Shown piece by piece: positions 1 through 6,596 of a stretch of 16,743 bases of DNA. The notes under the pieces are model-generated. The model made no database searches and was not told the origin of the DNA. It was given only the letters and a program-made list of their open reading frames with translations. Each line of letters opens with the position of its first letter. Within the stretch, counting starts at the first letter, position 1. The translations under genes and the position numbers were made by a program. Source of the DNA: PALSA-660 sp036508875 (GTDB lineage Bacteria; Actinomycetota; Coriobacteriia; Anaerosomatales; PALSA-660); NCBI GenBank assembly GCA_036508875.1, contig DATCGP010000043.1:1-16743 (forward strand). The letters are read 5' to 3'.

Positions 1-32
1 GGGGGTGTTCCTTCGTGTTGTTGCACAGCGAC

Positions 33-91
33 CGAGGAGCGGCGCCGGGGTGTGGTCGCGGCTACTGTAGCACGGCGCCAGAGGCTCCTCG
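33..91. terminator. Imperfect hairpin downstream of mazF, possible terminator
   Basis: The arms at 33-46 and 74-91 are complementary (CGAGGAGC pairs with GCTCCTCG, and GGCGCC pairs with GGCGCC), with a 4-nt bulge at 80-83 and a 27-nt loop. The hairpin begins about 29 bp beyond the mazF stop codon on the minus strand. There is no T-tract, so an intrinsic terminator is only inferred. No gene is recognised in positions 1-119. Confidence 0.3.
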
Positions 92-119
92 CCTCGGGGG
101 GCGCGCTCGGCCGTCCGGC

Positions 120-464
120 TCAGTACAGGCCGAGGGACGCCCGAATGGCGTCGTCGACCGCCAGCATTGTGGCAGGGTCGAGGTGCGCGACGGGCCCGCC
201 TTGGAGTCGCGCCTTGTCGATGGTGCGGATCTGGGCGCAATCCAGCGCGGAGTGCCGGGGAAGCACCCCTTCGGGCAGTTCGACGATGAACGGATAGGGC
301 TTCGATGCGAACTTGGTGGTGACCGACCCGACGATCGTATTCGGGCTGTAACGGTTCCCGGGGTCGTTCTGGATCACGACCGCGGGACGCGTGCCACGCT
401 GCTCGCTGCCCTCTGCCGGATCGAATCGCACCCAGAAGACGTCGCCACGACGAATGCTCACCAT
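120..464 (-). CDS. mazF: MazF/PemK-family endoribonuclease toxin
   Basis: This is a predicted 114-aa toxin of the MazF/PemK/ChpB family, which are ribosome-independent endoribonucleases that cut mRNA. The N-terminal block (about residues 5-35) reads RGDVFWVRFDP, then SEQRGTRPAVVIQND, which is the family's first strand and the conserved arginine loop. A second block near 74-87 reads LDCAQIRTIDKARL. The length matches the usual 105-120 aa. The reading frame is open further upstream to 503. The ATG at 464 is chosen because the protein then begins right at the conserved domain and the start overlaps the antitoxin stop by 7 bp (464 to 458), which implies translational coupling. The family is clear, but the RNA cleavage site cannot be read from the sequence. 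Confidence 0.9.
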   Translation of the reverse strand: MVSIRRGDVFWVRFDPAEGSEQRGTRPAVVIQNDPGNRYSPNTIVGSVTTKFASKPYPFIVELPEGVLPRHSALDCAQIRTIDKARLQGGPVAHLDPATMLAVDDAIRASLGLY

Positions 465-715
465 TCCTCGGGCTCCAGACCATCCATGAGAGCGCCCTCC
501 CACAGCTTGGCGTCGGCCCGGTGCTCATCGGCCATCGCGATGTAGCCCTCGATCATCGACTCCTCGAAGCGCTTCGTCCGATAGGCCGCGAGCGCCTCGG
601 TGATGATCTCGGTCTTCGAAACCCCCGTCGCTGCCGATTCCTGCGCGAGGAACTCGTGCGCCCACCGCGGAAAGCGGAACTGGGCCGGCTTGGTCGAGTA
701 CTCCTTCACGATCAT
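458..715 (-). CDS. Ribbon-helix-helix type antitoxin of the MazF pair
   Basis: This 85-aa protein is encoded directly upstream of mazF and overlaps it. Residues 12-46 (starting QFRFPRWAHEFLAQESAATG, then SKTEIITEALAAYR) fit a CopG/MazE-like ribbon-helix-helix DNA-binding domain: a short strand followed by two helices. The C-terminal part (about 50-85) is acidic and ends WEGALMDGLEPEEW, suited to wrapping around the toxin. The ATG at 715 is preferred to the in-frame upstream start at 775. The extra 20 residues (MRVSGHVYCACVHT and on) would run through the palindromic operator and do not resemble the family. The ribosome binding site is weak (GCGGCGG). The family is assigned from shape and context rather than a strong motif. 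It presumably represses its own operon through the repeats at 733-780. Confidence 0.75.
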   Translation of the reverse strand: MIVKEYSTKPAQFRFPRWAHEFLAQESAATGVSKTEIITEALAAYRTKRFEESMIEGYIAMADEHRADAKLWEGALMDGLEPEEW

Positions 716-732
716 CACCGCCGCATGACGTA

Positions 733-780
733 GTGTATGTACACATGCACAATACACGTGTCCACTGACACGCACAATAC
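733..780. promoter_or_regulatory. Candidate promoter and operator of the antitoxin-mazF operon
   Basis: Three structures lie directly upstream of the antitoxin start. One is a perfect inverted repeat GTGTA-TG-TACAC (733-744). Another is a second inverted repeat CGTGTC-N4-GACACG (757-772). The last is a 9-bp direct repeat GCACAATAC at 747-755 and 772-780. On the minus strand TTGTGC (777-772) and TATTGT (754-749) stand 17 bp apart and could be the -35 and -10 boxes, though both are weak matches. Palindromes at this place are what an autorepressing ribbon-helix-helix antitoxin would bind. That role is an inference. Confidence 0.5.
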
Positions 781-852
781 CGTGCGCGGCTCGAATCCCG
801 CGAGCCCCGGTGTTACGCTCATGCCGCCATCGAACCTCACGAGGGAGGAACC

Positions 853-1383
853 ATGCGCATCCGCCGGTCCATCATCGTCACTTCCGCGGCGCTGATCGCC
901 GCAGCCCTGCTTCTGGCCGCGTGCGGGCCGAAGGAGGAGTACTCGGTCAGGCCCACATGGGTGCCTGGCGAGACGACCGCCGCCGCGCCCGCCACGGCCA
1001 CACCCCCTGCGGCCGCCACTCCCGTCAAACTCTTCGACCTCGGCAACGTTTACGGGGTCAGGAAGGGCGCGAAGGCGCCGACCTTCACGCTGGAGAAGGC
1101 CGCGGTCGTCACCGAGATGGTGACCTACCACTACATCGTCGGTGGCGGCCCGACCCCCGGCACGATCGGGCTCAAGGCGGCTGACGGAACGGTGTACGGC
1201 CCGTGGAGCACCACCGGCCTCGACGGCCAGGGCGCGGTCAAGAACGCCTACTGGGACGCGAAACCGAATGTGGAAGTACCGGCAGGCACCTACACCGTGA
1301 TGGACAGCGATCCGAGCACGTGGTCAACGAACGACCAGGCCGAGGGCCTGGGCTTCGCCACGGTGCTGGGGACGTACAAGTAG
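853..1383 (+). CDS. Secreted lipoprotein of unknown function
   Basis: This is a 176-aa predicted lipoprotein. It has a basic N-terminus (MRIRRS), a hydrophobic stretch (7-23) and a lipobox LAAC with the lipidated cysteine at residue 24. After cleavage comes a Thr/Ala/Pro-rich linker (about 36-57, TTAAAPATATPPAAATPV). A compact C-terminal domain follows (about 75-176) with aromatic and glycine-rich strands: YHYIVGGGPTPGTIGLK, GTVYGPWSTTG and YTVMDSDPSTWSTND. The last motif reminds me of a short beta-rich domain found at the ends of secreted proteins in related bacteria, but I cannot name a family with certainty. The start is supported by GAGGGAGGAA just before the ATG. It is transcribed divergently from the toxin operon and converges on the DUF1385 gene, with 21 bp between the two stop codons. 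Confidence 0.85.
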   Translation: MRIRRSIIVTSAALIAAALLLAACGPKEEYSVRPTWVPGETTAAAPATATPPAAATPVKLFDLGNVYGVRKGAKAPTFTLEKAAVVTEMVTYHYIVGGGPTPGTIGLKAADGTVYGPWSTTGLDGQGAVKNAYWDAKPNVEVPAGTYTVMDSDPSTWSTNDQAEGLGFATVLGTYK

Positions 1384-1407
1384 CGACCGGGCAGCGAGGG
1401 TCGGCTA
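1381..1407. terminator. Short hairpin joining two convergent stop codons
   Basis: TAGCGACC at 1381-1388 pairs with GGTCGGCTA at 1399-1407, with one bulged G. The stem contains the TAG stop of the lipoprotein gene on the plus strand and the TAG stop of the DUF1385 gene on the minus strand. It could act as a bidirectional terminator, but the stem is short and no T-tract follows. Confidence 0.3.
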
Positions 1408-2481
1408 GCTGATCGGCACCGCTGGCTCGGCAGTCATCAGCGCGTCCCGGGCCTCGCGGTCGGCGACCGCGTTCAGCGCCGCGACCGCCACCTCGACCAT
1501 GCCGTCGTCGGGCTCGCGCGTCGTCAGACGCTGCAGCTGCATGCCCGGCCACAGCAGGACCTTCACGAACGGGTTCTCGGAGTGGTTGCCGGCCCACTTC
1601 ACGGTGACCTCGTAGGCGAGGCCGGCCACGACCGGCAACAGGATGATGCGCGAGACGATGTTGAAGGTGATGATCGCAAGCCCGTCGGTGATGCCCCACC
1701 ACCCGAGGATCACCTTGCCCGGCACCAGCGAGAACACCAGTATCGAGATCACCATCACCATGAGCAGGAACGCGGTCCCGCAGCGGATGTGAAGGGTGTC
1801 GTAGCGCTGGATGTACTTCGGTTCGAGCGGGATCCCGTGCTCGAACGCGTGGATCGACTTGTGCTCGGCGCCGTGGTAGGCGAAGACGCGCCGGATGTCG
1901 GGCATGAGCCCGATCCCCCAGATGTAGAGGAGGAACAGCGCCAGGCGAAGCAGGCCGTCCACGCCGTTCCACGCGAGCGGGTTGGCGGTGGCGGAAGAGC
2001 CCGCGACCACGTTCGTGAGCAGCGCCGGCGCGATGATGAACACACCGACGGCAAGCGCGACGCCCAGAACCATCGTCCAGGCGATCTCGGTCGACGTGAG
2101 CTGCTCCTCCTCGGAGTCTCCCGCTAGCGACGCCGCGATGCCGAACGCCTTGAGTGACAGCGCGAGCGTCTCGTACATCGCATAGACACCGCGCAGGATG
2201 GGCTTGGTGCGCCAGCCGGTCGCCGCCTTGGCCGGGAGGTCGTGTTCCTCGACGTGGATCTCCCCGTCGGCGGTGCGGACGGCGACCGCCCAGTTCTTGC
2301 GGCCGCGCATCATCACGCCCTCGAGCAGCGCTTGGCCGCCGATGTGGGTGTGGGTGACGGGCGCGGCGAACCGGCGCTCGATCTCCTCGTCGGAGATCTG
2401 GGGCGCAGCCGGCGCGGCGGTGATGTCCTCGCTCTCCGGTCCGGTAGTCCCGGTCGGGGCGATGGGGGTCTCGTCAGTCAC
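1405..2481 (-). CDS. DUF1385 (YqhQ-like) integral membrane protein
   Basis: This is a 358-aa membrane protein of the DUF1385 family, whose molecular role is not established. The signature is present. The N-terminal soluble part has HIGGQALLEGVMMRG (46-60), and the centre has AYHGAEHKSIHAFEHG (201-216) with the conserved HGAEHK. Hydrophobic segments lie at about 134-158, 177-194, 237-256 and 262-292. The first 35 residues are Thr/Pro/Ala-rich and likely disordered. The GTG at 2481 is chosen because an AAGGCG ribosome binding site precedes it and it overlaps the thyX stop by 8 bp. Another GTG at 2508 would add nine residues (MAIHIRRRN) and remains possible. In many Gram-positive genomes this family sits near rpmE and prfA. 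Here it follows rpmE and thyX. Confidence 0.85.
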   Translation of the reverse strand: MTDETPIAPTGTTGPESEDITAAPAAPQISDEEIERRFAAPVTHTHIGGQALLEGVMMRGRKNWAVAVRTADGEIHVEEHDLPAKAATGWRTKPILRGVYAMYETLALSLKAFGIAASLAGDSEEEQLTSTEIAWTMVLGVALAVGVFIIAPALLTNVVAGSSATANPLAWNGVDGLLRLALFLLYIWGIGLMPDIRRVFAYHGAEHKSIHAFEHGIPLEPKYIQRYDTLHIRCGTAFLLMVMVISILVFSLVPGKVILGWWGITDGLAIITFNIVSRIILLPVVAGLAYEVTVKWAGNHSENPFVKVLLWPGMQLQRLTTREPDDGMVEVAVAALNAVADREARDALMTAEPAVPIS

Positions 2482-3154
2482 GTTTCGCCTTCGGATATGG
2501 ATCGCCACACGCCATCTTGCCCTCGGGACATGGCCCTCTGCGACACGCGGCGCCGGCGTCCATGAACAGGTAGGGCGCTGTCTCCTCGGCGAGCCGGAGC
2601 ATCTCGAGCGCGAGCTCGCGGATCTCCCACTGGGCGCGCTTGCAGCACCGCAGCTCGAAGAAGTGCAACAGCTCGCGAACGTTCATGGTGACGACGATCT
2701 TCGTCTCCATGGCGTTGGGCAGCAGGTAGCGCGCGTCCTCCGGCGGCAGGCCGGCGTCGAGCAACGCGCGGTAGGACTCGAACGCCGAGGCACATGCCGC
2801 ATCGAACACCTCGCGTATCGCAGGGTCGGCAGCGACCGACGGCGGCACCACGAAGGTGGGCTCGTTCGCATAGCTGACGTAGCGCTGCGACTGCTGGCTG
2901 TAACTGGCGAGGCGGTGGCGCACGAGCTGGTGCGTGAGCGCGCGGGAGACCCCGTCGATCGCGAACGTGTAGCTCGCGTGCTCGAGGGTCGAGGTATGAC
3001 CCGAGGTGATGACCGTCTTCAGCACGCGCTTCACGGCGTCATCGGTCATGTGCTCGAGCAGCTCCGCAGCGCCCACTGGCGCGTAGCACAGCCGCGCAGC
3101 GGCCGCGATGGCGCGCTCGGGTTCAGGCGTGTGGTAGAGAAGCCGGACATCCAT
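2474..3154 (-). CDS. thyX: Flavin-dependent thymidylate synthase ThyX
   Basis: ThyX converts dUMP to dTMP using FAD, NAD(P)H and methylenetetrahydrofolate, replacing ThyA. The 226-aa product has the ThyX motif RHR-x7-S at residues 79-89 (RHRLASYSQQS), preceded by SGHTSTLEHASYTFAI (51-66). It is followed by LPNAMETKIVVTMNVRELLHFFELRC (145-170), which fits the dUMP/FAD-binding helices. The C-terminus carries the cysteine-bearing tail ACRRGPCPEGKMACG (203-217) that I recall from many clostridial and actinobacterial ThyX proteins. The ATG at 3154 is chosen over the in-frame start at 3199 because GAGAGGG lies about 10 bases before it and the protein then begins at the family's usual N-terminus. 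It lies 87 bp after rpmE and overlaps the DUF1385 gene by 8 bp. Confidence 0.95.
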   Translation of the reverse strand: MDVRLLYHTPEPERAIAAAARLCYAPVGAAELLEHMTDDAVKRVLKTVITSGHTSTLEHASYTFAIDGVSRALTHQLVRHRLASYSQQSQRYVSYANEPTFVVPPSVAADPAIREVFDAACASAFESYRALLDAGLPPEDARYLLPNAMETKIVVTMNVRELLHFFELRCCKRAQWEIRELALEMLRLAEETAPYLFMDAGAACRRGPCPEGKMACGDPYPKAKRD

Positions 3155-3216
3155 GCGTTCTCGTCCCTCTCCGGTCAAACGAAGGAGGCGGTCCCGCATC
3201 CGCAGTCCCGCCTTCC

Positions 3217-3245
3217 ATCATAGCGTTGCGGTGTGACGCGGCTAC
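3217..3245 (-). promoter_or_regulatory. Possible thyX promoter (-10 TATGAT)
   Basis: On the minus strand TATGAT (3222-3217) matches the -10 consensus at five of six positions and would start a transcript with a leader of about 55 nt before thyX. The -35 region at the correct distance falls in the end of rpmE and is poor, so this is only a weak candidate. thyX may instead be read through from rpmE. Confidence 0.3.
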
Positions 3246-3718
3246 TCGGTCGGCTCGACGATCGTCTCGCTCAAGCTGCTCTCGGCCGGCTCGGCGGCGA
3301 CTTCCTCGACTGCCGCTTCGACAACGGCCTCGACGGCCGGCTCTTCGACGACCTCAGCCACGACCTCGGCCTTGGGGGCACGGGCAGCGGCCTTGCGTGC
3401 GGCCTCGGCCTCCTCGCGCTCCTTGAGCTCGCGCGCCTTGCGGGAGGCGATGACGGAGTCCTCGTGCGCCTTCTGGCGGGCGGCCTTCGCGGCGGCTTCC
3501 TTGGCGGCGACGATGTCCGCGGCCCCACCGAACTTGTCGGAGAAGCGCTGGACGCGACCACCGGTGTCGACGAACTTCTGCTGACCGGTGTAGAACGGGT
3601 GGCACAGGTCGCACAGTTCGATGTGGAGCTCGGACTTCGTCGAGCGCGTGGTGAACGTGTTCCCGCAGGAGCAGTGCACCTTCGCCTCGGTGTAGCCCGG
3701 GTGGATTCCTTCTCGCAT
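3242..3718 (-). CDS. rpmE: 50S ribosomal protein L31 (zinc type) with a long C-terminal extension
   Basis: Residues 1-65 are a normal zinc-binding bL31: MREGIHPGYTEAKVHCSCGN, then ELCDLCHPFYTGQQKFVDTGGRVQRF. The metal-binding cysteines are at 16, 18, 36 and 39. L31 is a late-joining large-subunit protein that bridges to the small subunit. The total length of 158 aa is about twice the usual 65-90. Residues from about 67 to 115 are Ala/Lys/Glu/Arg-rich and likely form a charged helix. Residues 116-158 are Val/Glu/Ala-rich and acidic. The start is fixed by GGAGGT eight bases before the ATG. The tail is in the same frame with no sign of fusion to a known domain. It leads the rpmE-thyX-DUF1385 run. 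Confidence 0.95.
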   Translation of the reverse strand: MREGIHPGYTEAKVHCSCGNTFTTRSTKSELHIELCDLCHPFYTGQQKFVDTGGRVQRFSDKFGGAADIVAAKEAAAKAARQKAHEDSVIASRKARELKEREEAEAARKAAARAPKAEVVAEVVEEPAVEAVVEAAVEEVAAEPAESSLSETIVEPTE

Positions 3719-3782
3719 GATGTGGTACCTCCGGATCCATGGTTGCGCACGGTTTCCGACCGGGCGCTGGGACAGCCGATGG

Positions 3783-3812
3783 ATAGTAGCACGCGAGGCG
3801 GGCGGGCGGCAA
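3783..3812 (-). promoter_or_regulatory. Candidate rpmE promoter
   Basis: On the minus strand TTGCCG (3812-3807) and TACTAT (3788-3783) are separated by 18 bp. They lie about 65 bp upstream of the rpmE start codon, whose ribosome binding site GGAGGT sits between them and the gene. The match to a housekeeping sigma promoter is moderate. Confidence 0.45.
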
Positions 3813-3957
3813 CGGTCCGCGGGGCGGCCCATGTGCTGACCATCCCGACGACTCGAGCGTGCTTGGGGCAATGGCGATGGGGTCCGGCTCCTACACCTAC
3901 GATCCCCGGTACGGGCGCAAGACGATCCAGTCGATCCCGGCCGGCGCCATCGCGTAC

Positions 3958-4188
3958 ACGCGAATACGCCGCGGTGATGTCGGTGCCGTCGCGGCCCAGA
4001 TCGAGCGCGTATCCGGTCAGGCGGTCGGCCGCGGACCAGCTGTAGGTGGCGGACGCGTCAGACGACATCTGGGCGGTGCGGCGGCCGCGGGGGGTCGAAG
4101 GTGTAGGTGGTGACGGCCGAGCCGACGGTGGAGGTCGCCAGGTGCCCGCCGGCGTACTGGAGGGCCATGTCGTCGGCGTAGACGCACC
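3958..4188 (-). pseudogene. Remnant of an Rhs/YD-repeat protein, frameshifted and truncated at both ends
   Basis: Read on the minus strand, this stretch gives about 75 residues typical of YD-repeat (Rhs/wall-associated) proteins: YADDMALQYAGGHLATSTVG, AVTTYTFDP, then RGRRTAQMSSDASATYSWSA and ADRLTGYALDLGRDGTDITA. The two halves lie in different frames. A run of six G on the plus strand (4089-4094), where five would keep the frame, marks the shift. No start or stop belongs to it, and the similarity ends abruptly near 3960 and 4188. Rhs proteins are large toxin-carrying surface or secreted proteins, so this is what remains of a deleted or transferred gene. The rest of the 594-bp gap between rpmE and the ATPase gene (3719-4312) holds no gene that I can support, apart from the promoter and repeat elements listed. 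Confidence 0.6.
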
Positions 4189-4204
4189 CAACGTGAAGCG
4201 CCAT

Positions 4205-4292
4205 CTGTCCGTGCAGTGCGGACAGTTGGTGCCATATCTGTCCGCGCAGGACGGACAGATTGTGTTACCATCTGTCCGTATCGGAAGGACAG
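4205..4292. repeat. Three tandem inverted repeats (CTGTCCG-N7-CGGACAG) before the ATPase gene
   Basis: Three copies of the same palindrome lie head to tail: 4205-4225 (7-bp arms, 7-nt spacer), 4238-4258 (7-bp arms, 7-nt spacer), and 4272-4292 (CTGTCCG with AGGACAG, one mismatch, 7-nt spacer). The left arms start 33 and 34 bp apart, which is close to three turns of the helix, so all sites face the same side of the DNA. The array ends just before the AGGAGGT ribosome binding site (4295-4301) of the ATPase gene, which suggests an operator. Confidence 0.8.
4263..4271 (+). promoter_or_regulatory. Possible extended -10 promoter within the palindrome array
   Basis: TGTTACCAT (4263-4271) fits an extended -10 element: a TG, one base, then TACCAT. 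It falls between the second and third palindromes. A protein bound to those sites would cover the -35 region and the transcription start. No good -35 box is visible, so the promoter is a guess. Confidence 0.35.
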
Positions 4293-4312
4293 ACAGGAGG
4301 TTCGGAGCTGTG

Positions 4313-5653
4313 ATGGACCTGACGTTCCTTGTTGCGGAGTTCCAGGAATCCGAATTGCCTCACGTCACCCAGCGCGACGTCCCGCTGCCCGACGTGCACG
4401 GGAAACCGACGGTGCTGATCGGAATGCGACGCACCGGCAAGACGTACCTGCTCTACCAAGAGATGCATCGCCTTCTAGAGAGCGGTGTCGAGAAGCGCGA
4501 CCTTCTCTACGTGAACTTCGAGGACGACCGGCTCTACCCATTGCCGGAGACGGTCCTCGACGACGTCCTGGAATCGTTCTTCAGAGTCAACCCCTCCGCG
4601 CGGGAGCGGGGCTTCCATCTGTTCCTCGACGAGATCCAGATGGTCCCGGGATTCGCCCGCTTCGTGCGACGGGTGGTCGACACCCTCCCCGCGCGGATCT
4701 ACCTGACCGGGTCGTCCGCCAAGCTGCTGCACACCGACGTGGCCACCGAGTTCCGGGGGCGCGGGTTCGCCGTCGAGGTCTTTCCGATGAGCTTCGCCGA
4801 GACCGCCCGGGCCGAAGGGATCTCGGGAAGAGAGGACGCGCCGATCGGCCCCCGTCTGCGATCCCGCTTGCGAGCGCACCTCGACCGCTACCTGGAGGTC
4901 GGCGGATTCCCCGAGGTGCTGGACATGGAGCCGCGGCAGCGCATGCAGACCCTGCAAGACTACGTCGAACTCGTGCTGCTGCGCGACGTGATCGAGCGCC
5001 ACGGTGTCGAGAACGCCGTGGCGGCGCGCGCATTCTCCCGGATGCTCCTCCAATCTTCGGGGCACCGGTTCTCGGTCAACAAGGTCCACCAGGACCTTCG
5101 CTCCCGGGGGCTAAGCGTCTCCAAGGACACGCTGCACGGGCTGCTCGCTCACTTCGAGGACGCCTACCTTGTTCAGACAGTTCCGATCTTCAGCACCTCG
5201 GAGAGGGTCGCCGCCACCAACCCCCGGAAGGTGTATGCGGCGGATCCGGGACTGGCCGCAGCCGTCTCGCACGCTCTCGCGACGAACCTGGGAGCCCGCC
5301 TCGAGACAGCTGTGTTCGTCGAGCTGCGCCGGCGGATGGGCCGTCTGATGGCCGGCCGTATCTCGTACTACGTCACCGAGCAGGGGCACGAGGTCGACTT
5401 CGTCGTCGGCGACCCGTTCGAACGACGCGTCAGCCAGCTCGTGCAGGTGTGCGCGGATCTGGGCGATCCCGCGACGCGTGAGCGCGAGATACGGGCTCTT
5501 CGCTCGGCCATGGCCGAGCTGGGCGCGGCCGAGTCGGTGATCGTGTCGATGAACGAGCAGGACACCGTGGCTGTCGACTCCGGCGTCGTGCGGATAGAAC
5601 CCGCGTGGTCGTGGCTCCGGAAGTCCGGCGGCGAAGACTCGAGTGTCGCGTGA
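4313..5653 (+). CDS. AAA_14/DUF4143 P-loop ATPase
   Basis: This is a 446-aa member of the ATP-binding family with an AAA_14 domain followed by DUF4143. These proteins are common in bacteria and archaea, and their cellular role is poorly defined. Walker A is GMRRTGKT (37-44), Walker B is LFLDEIQ (103-109), and LTGSSAKLL (131-139) is the sensor strand. A winged-helix-like segment is visible at about 240-290 (FSRMLLQSSGHRFSVNKVHQ and on). The C-terminal DUF4143 part has ETAVFVEL (331-338) and YYVTEQGHEVDFVV (352-365), which recall a PD-(D/E)xK fold, but LVQVC stands where a nuclease would have ExK. AGGAGGT lies 11 bases before the ATG. An adjoining in-frame GTG at 4310 is an alternative start. 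It stands alone between a Rhs remnant and a broken gene, as expected of a horizontally moving gene. Confidence 0.9.
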   Translation: MDLTFLVAEFQESELPHVTQRDVPLPDVHGKPTVLIGMRRTGKTYLLYQEMHRLLESGVEKRDLLYVNFEDDRLYPLPETVLDDVLESFFRVNPSARERGFHLFLDEIQMVPGFARFVRRVVDTLPARIYLTGSSAKLLHTDVATEFRGRGFAVEVFPMSFAETARAEGISGREDAPIGPRLRSRLRAHLDRYLEVGGFPEVLDMEPRQRMQTLQDYVELVLLRDVIERHGVENAVAARAFSRMLLQSSGHRFSVNKVHQDLRSRGLSVSKDTLHGLLAHFEDAYLVQTVPIFSTSERVAATNPRKVYAADPGLAAAVSHALATNLGARLETAVFVELRRRMGRLMAGRISYYVTEQGHEVDFVVGDPFERRVSQLVQVCADLGDPATREREIRALRSAMAELGAAESVIVSMNEQDTVAVDSGVVRIEPAWSWLRKSGGEDSSVA

Positions 5654-5914
5654 CGCCCGGACAGGCCGGGGCCACGGCAGCCGGACTCGTTTCTCGGCCA
5701 GTCCCGCAGCAGGCTGTCCTGCCTCCACCCAGCCGCGGCCCGCACCCAGAATGGGGGGCGGTGATGGTGTTGGTGGCGGCGGACGTGCACGAACTCGCTC
5801 GCCTGGTGCACCATCGTACGCACGGCGCGCTTGAGCGCCCGTGTGCTCATCGCGCGAGAGGACGAGCGTGCCCACCCATCAGCGACCTCAACACTCCTTC
5901 GGGCTCAACGCCGG
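5654..5914. other. Gap of about 260 bp without a recognisable gene
   Basis: Open frames cross this stretch on both strands, but their predicted proteins are rich in Arg, Pro, Gly and His and match nothing I know. A single CGGACAG half-site (5658-5664) lies just after the ATPase stop codon and a CTGTCC at 5714-5719. Given the base composition, both could be chance. Confidence 0.4.
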
Positions 5915-6552
5915 CTACGGCGACTTGCCGATGAGTTGAAGTGTCTTGGCAGCGGCCATACCGTATTGGCTCGGTTGACTGGCTGGCTGCGCCCGCGCTC
6001 CCCGTGTGGCCAACTCTTCCAAGAGCGCGATTCCGGTCGACCGGTCGCCTGTAGACCACCGAAGGACAGCGGCTTCGAACTCACCCTCTGACGAAGGGAA
6101 GCGCTTGTGCTCGAGGGCACCAAGAATGGCCTCCGGGGTCGAGAGGGACTGCATGAACGGAATCCCCACTTCATCCATGCAGCGCATCAAGTCCTCCTCG
6201 GCTGCCATGCGCGACCGCGAGTCGCCACCAAAGACCCAGACCCCTTGGCCCGGGCCCATCCAGGGGACGAGACGATACAAGGCAGTCTGGATCGTCGGTG
6301 AACAGAGGGCCGACTTGCGCTGCCGCGCTTGGTCAACTAGTCGCGCGCTGGGTTCGTGGCGTACCCCAACCAGCGGCATCAGTTCGACTGCGTCGTGCGT
6401 GGGCGAGCTCCCTTGCGTTGCCGCAAAGCGGCCGATGATATCGGGGCTATCTCCACGGTGAATACGATTCCGGACCTCTTCCGAAACCCTCTCTGCGAGA
6501 AAGCGTCAGCCAACTCGACGGCCACTGTCTTCTTCAACTCGGCGGCGTTCAC
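5915..6552 (-). pseudogene. Frameshifted DUF4304-like hypothetical gene
   Basis: Two overlapping minus-strand frames join into one plausible protein of about 212 aa. The first starts at the GTG at 6552, with GAGGGGGG before it. It reads VNAAELKKTVAVELADAFSQ, then RGFRKRSGIVFTVEI, the start of a DUF4304-like domain (a helix followed by GFRKR and a strand). It then continues uselessly to a stop near 6379. The second frame supplies the continuation SPDIIGRFAATQGSSPTHDA, VELMPLVGVRHEPSARLVDQ and onward to the TAG at 5915. A loss of one base between about 6437 and 6455 explains the shift. The domain name is from memory of similar hypothetical proteins and is not certain. The base composition here looks less GC-rich than its neighbours. 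It could be a decayed gene or an assembly error. Confidence 0.6.
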
Positions 6553-6577
6553 GCTGCCCCCCTCATCGCGCATGCAT

Positions 6578-6596
6578 GATCACGTACGACGTGATC
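6578..6596. promoter_or_regulatory. Perfect 8-bp inverted repeat upstream of the frameshifted gene
   Basis: GATCACGT-ACG-ACGTGATC (6578-6596) is a perfect palindrome with a 3-nt spacer. It lies 26 bp before the GTG start of the broken DUF4304-like gene, where an operator would be expected. No regulator gene is next to it. Confidence 0.4.

Noticed and set aside
783..810. A TCGAATCCCG sequence resembling a tRNA T-loop
   Set aside because: It is part of a simple GGCTCG/CGAGCC hairpin, with no other tRNA elements nearby.
3886..3960. Plus-strand reading SYTYDPRYGRKTIQSIPAG that resembles a YD repeat in the opposite direction to the minus-strand remnant
   Set aside because: It is too short to support on its own and may be chance, so only the minus-strand remnant was annotated.
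5368..5875. Minus-strand frames over the end of the ATPase gene and the following gap
   Set aside because: Most of their length is antisense to the ATPase gene, and the remaining part (a His/Arg-rich N-terminus) matches nothing known.
6437..6455. A programmed -1 frameshift in the DUF4304-like gene
   Set aside because: No slippery heptamer or downstream pseudoknot was evident. A simple one-base loss is the plainer explanation.
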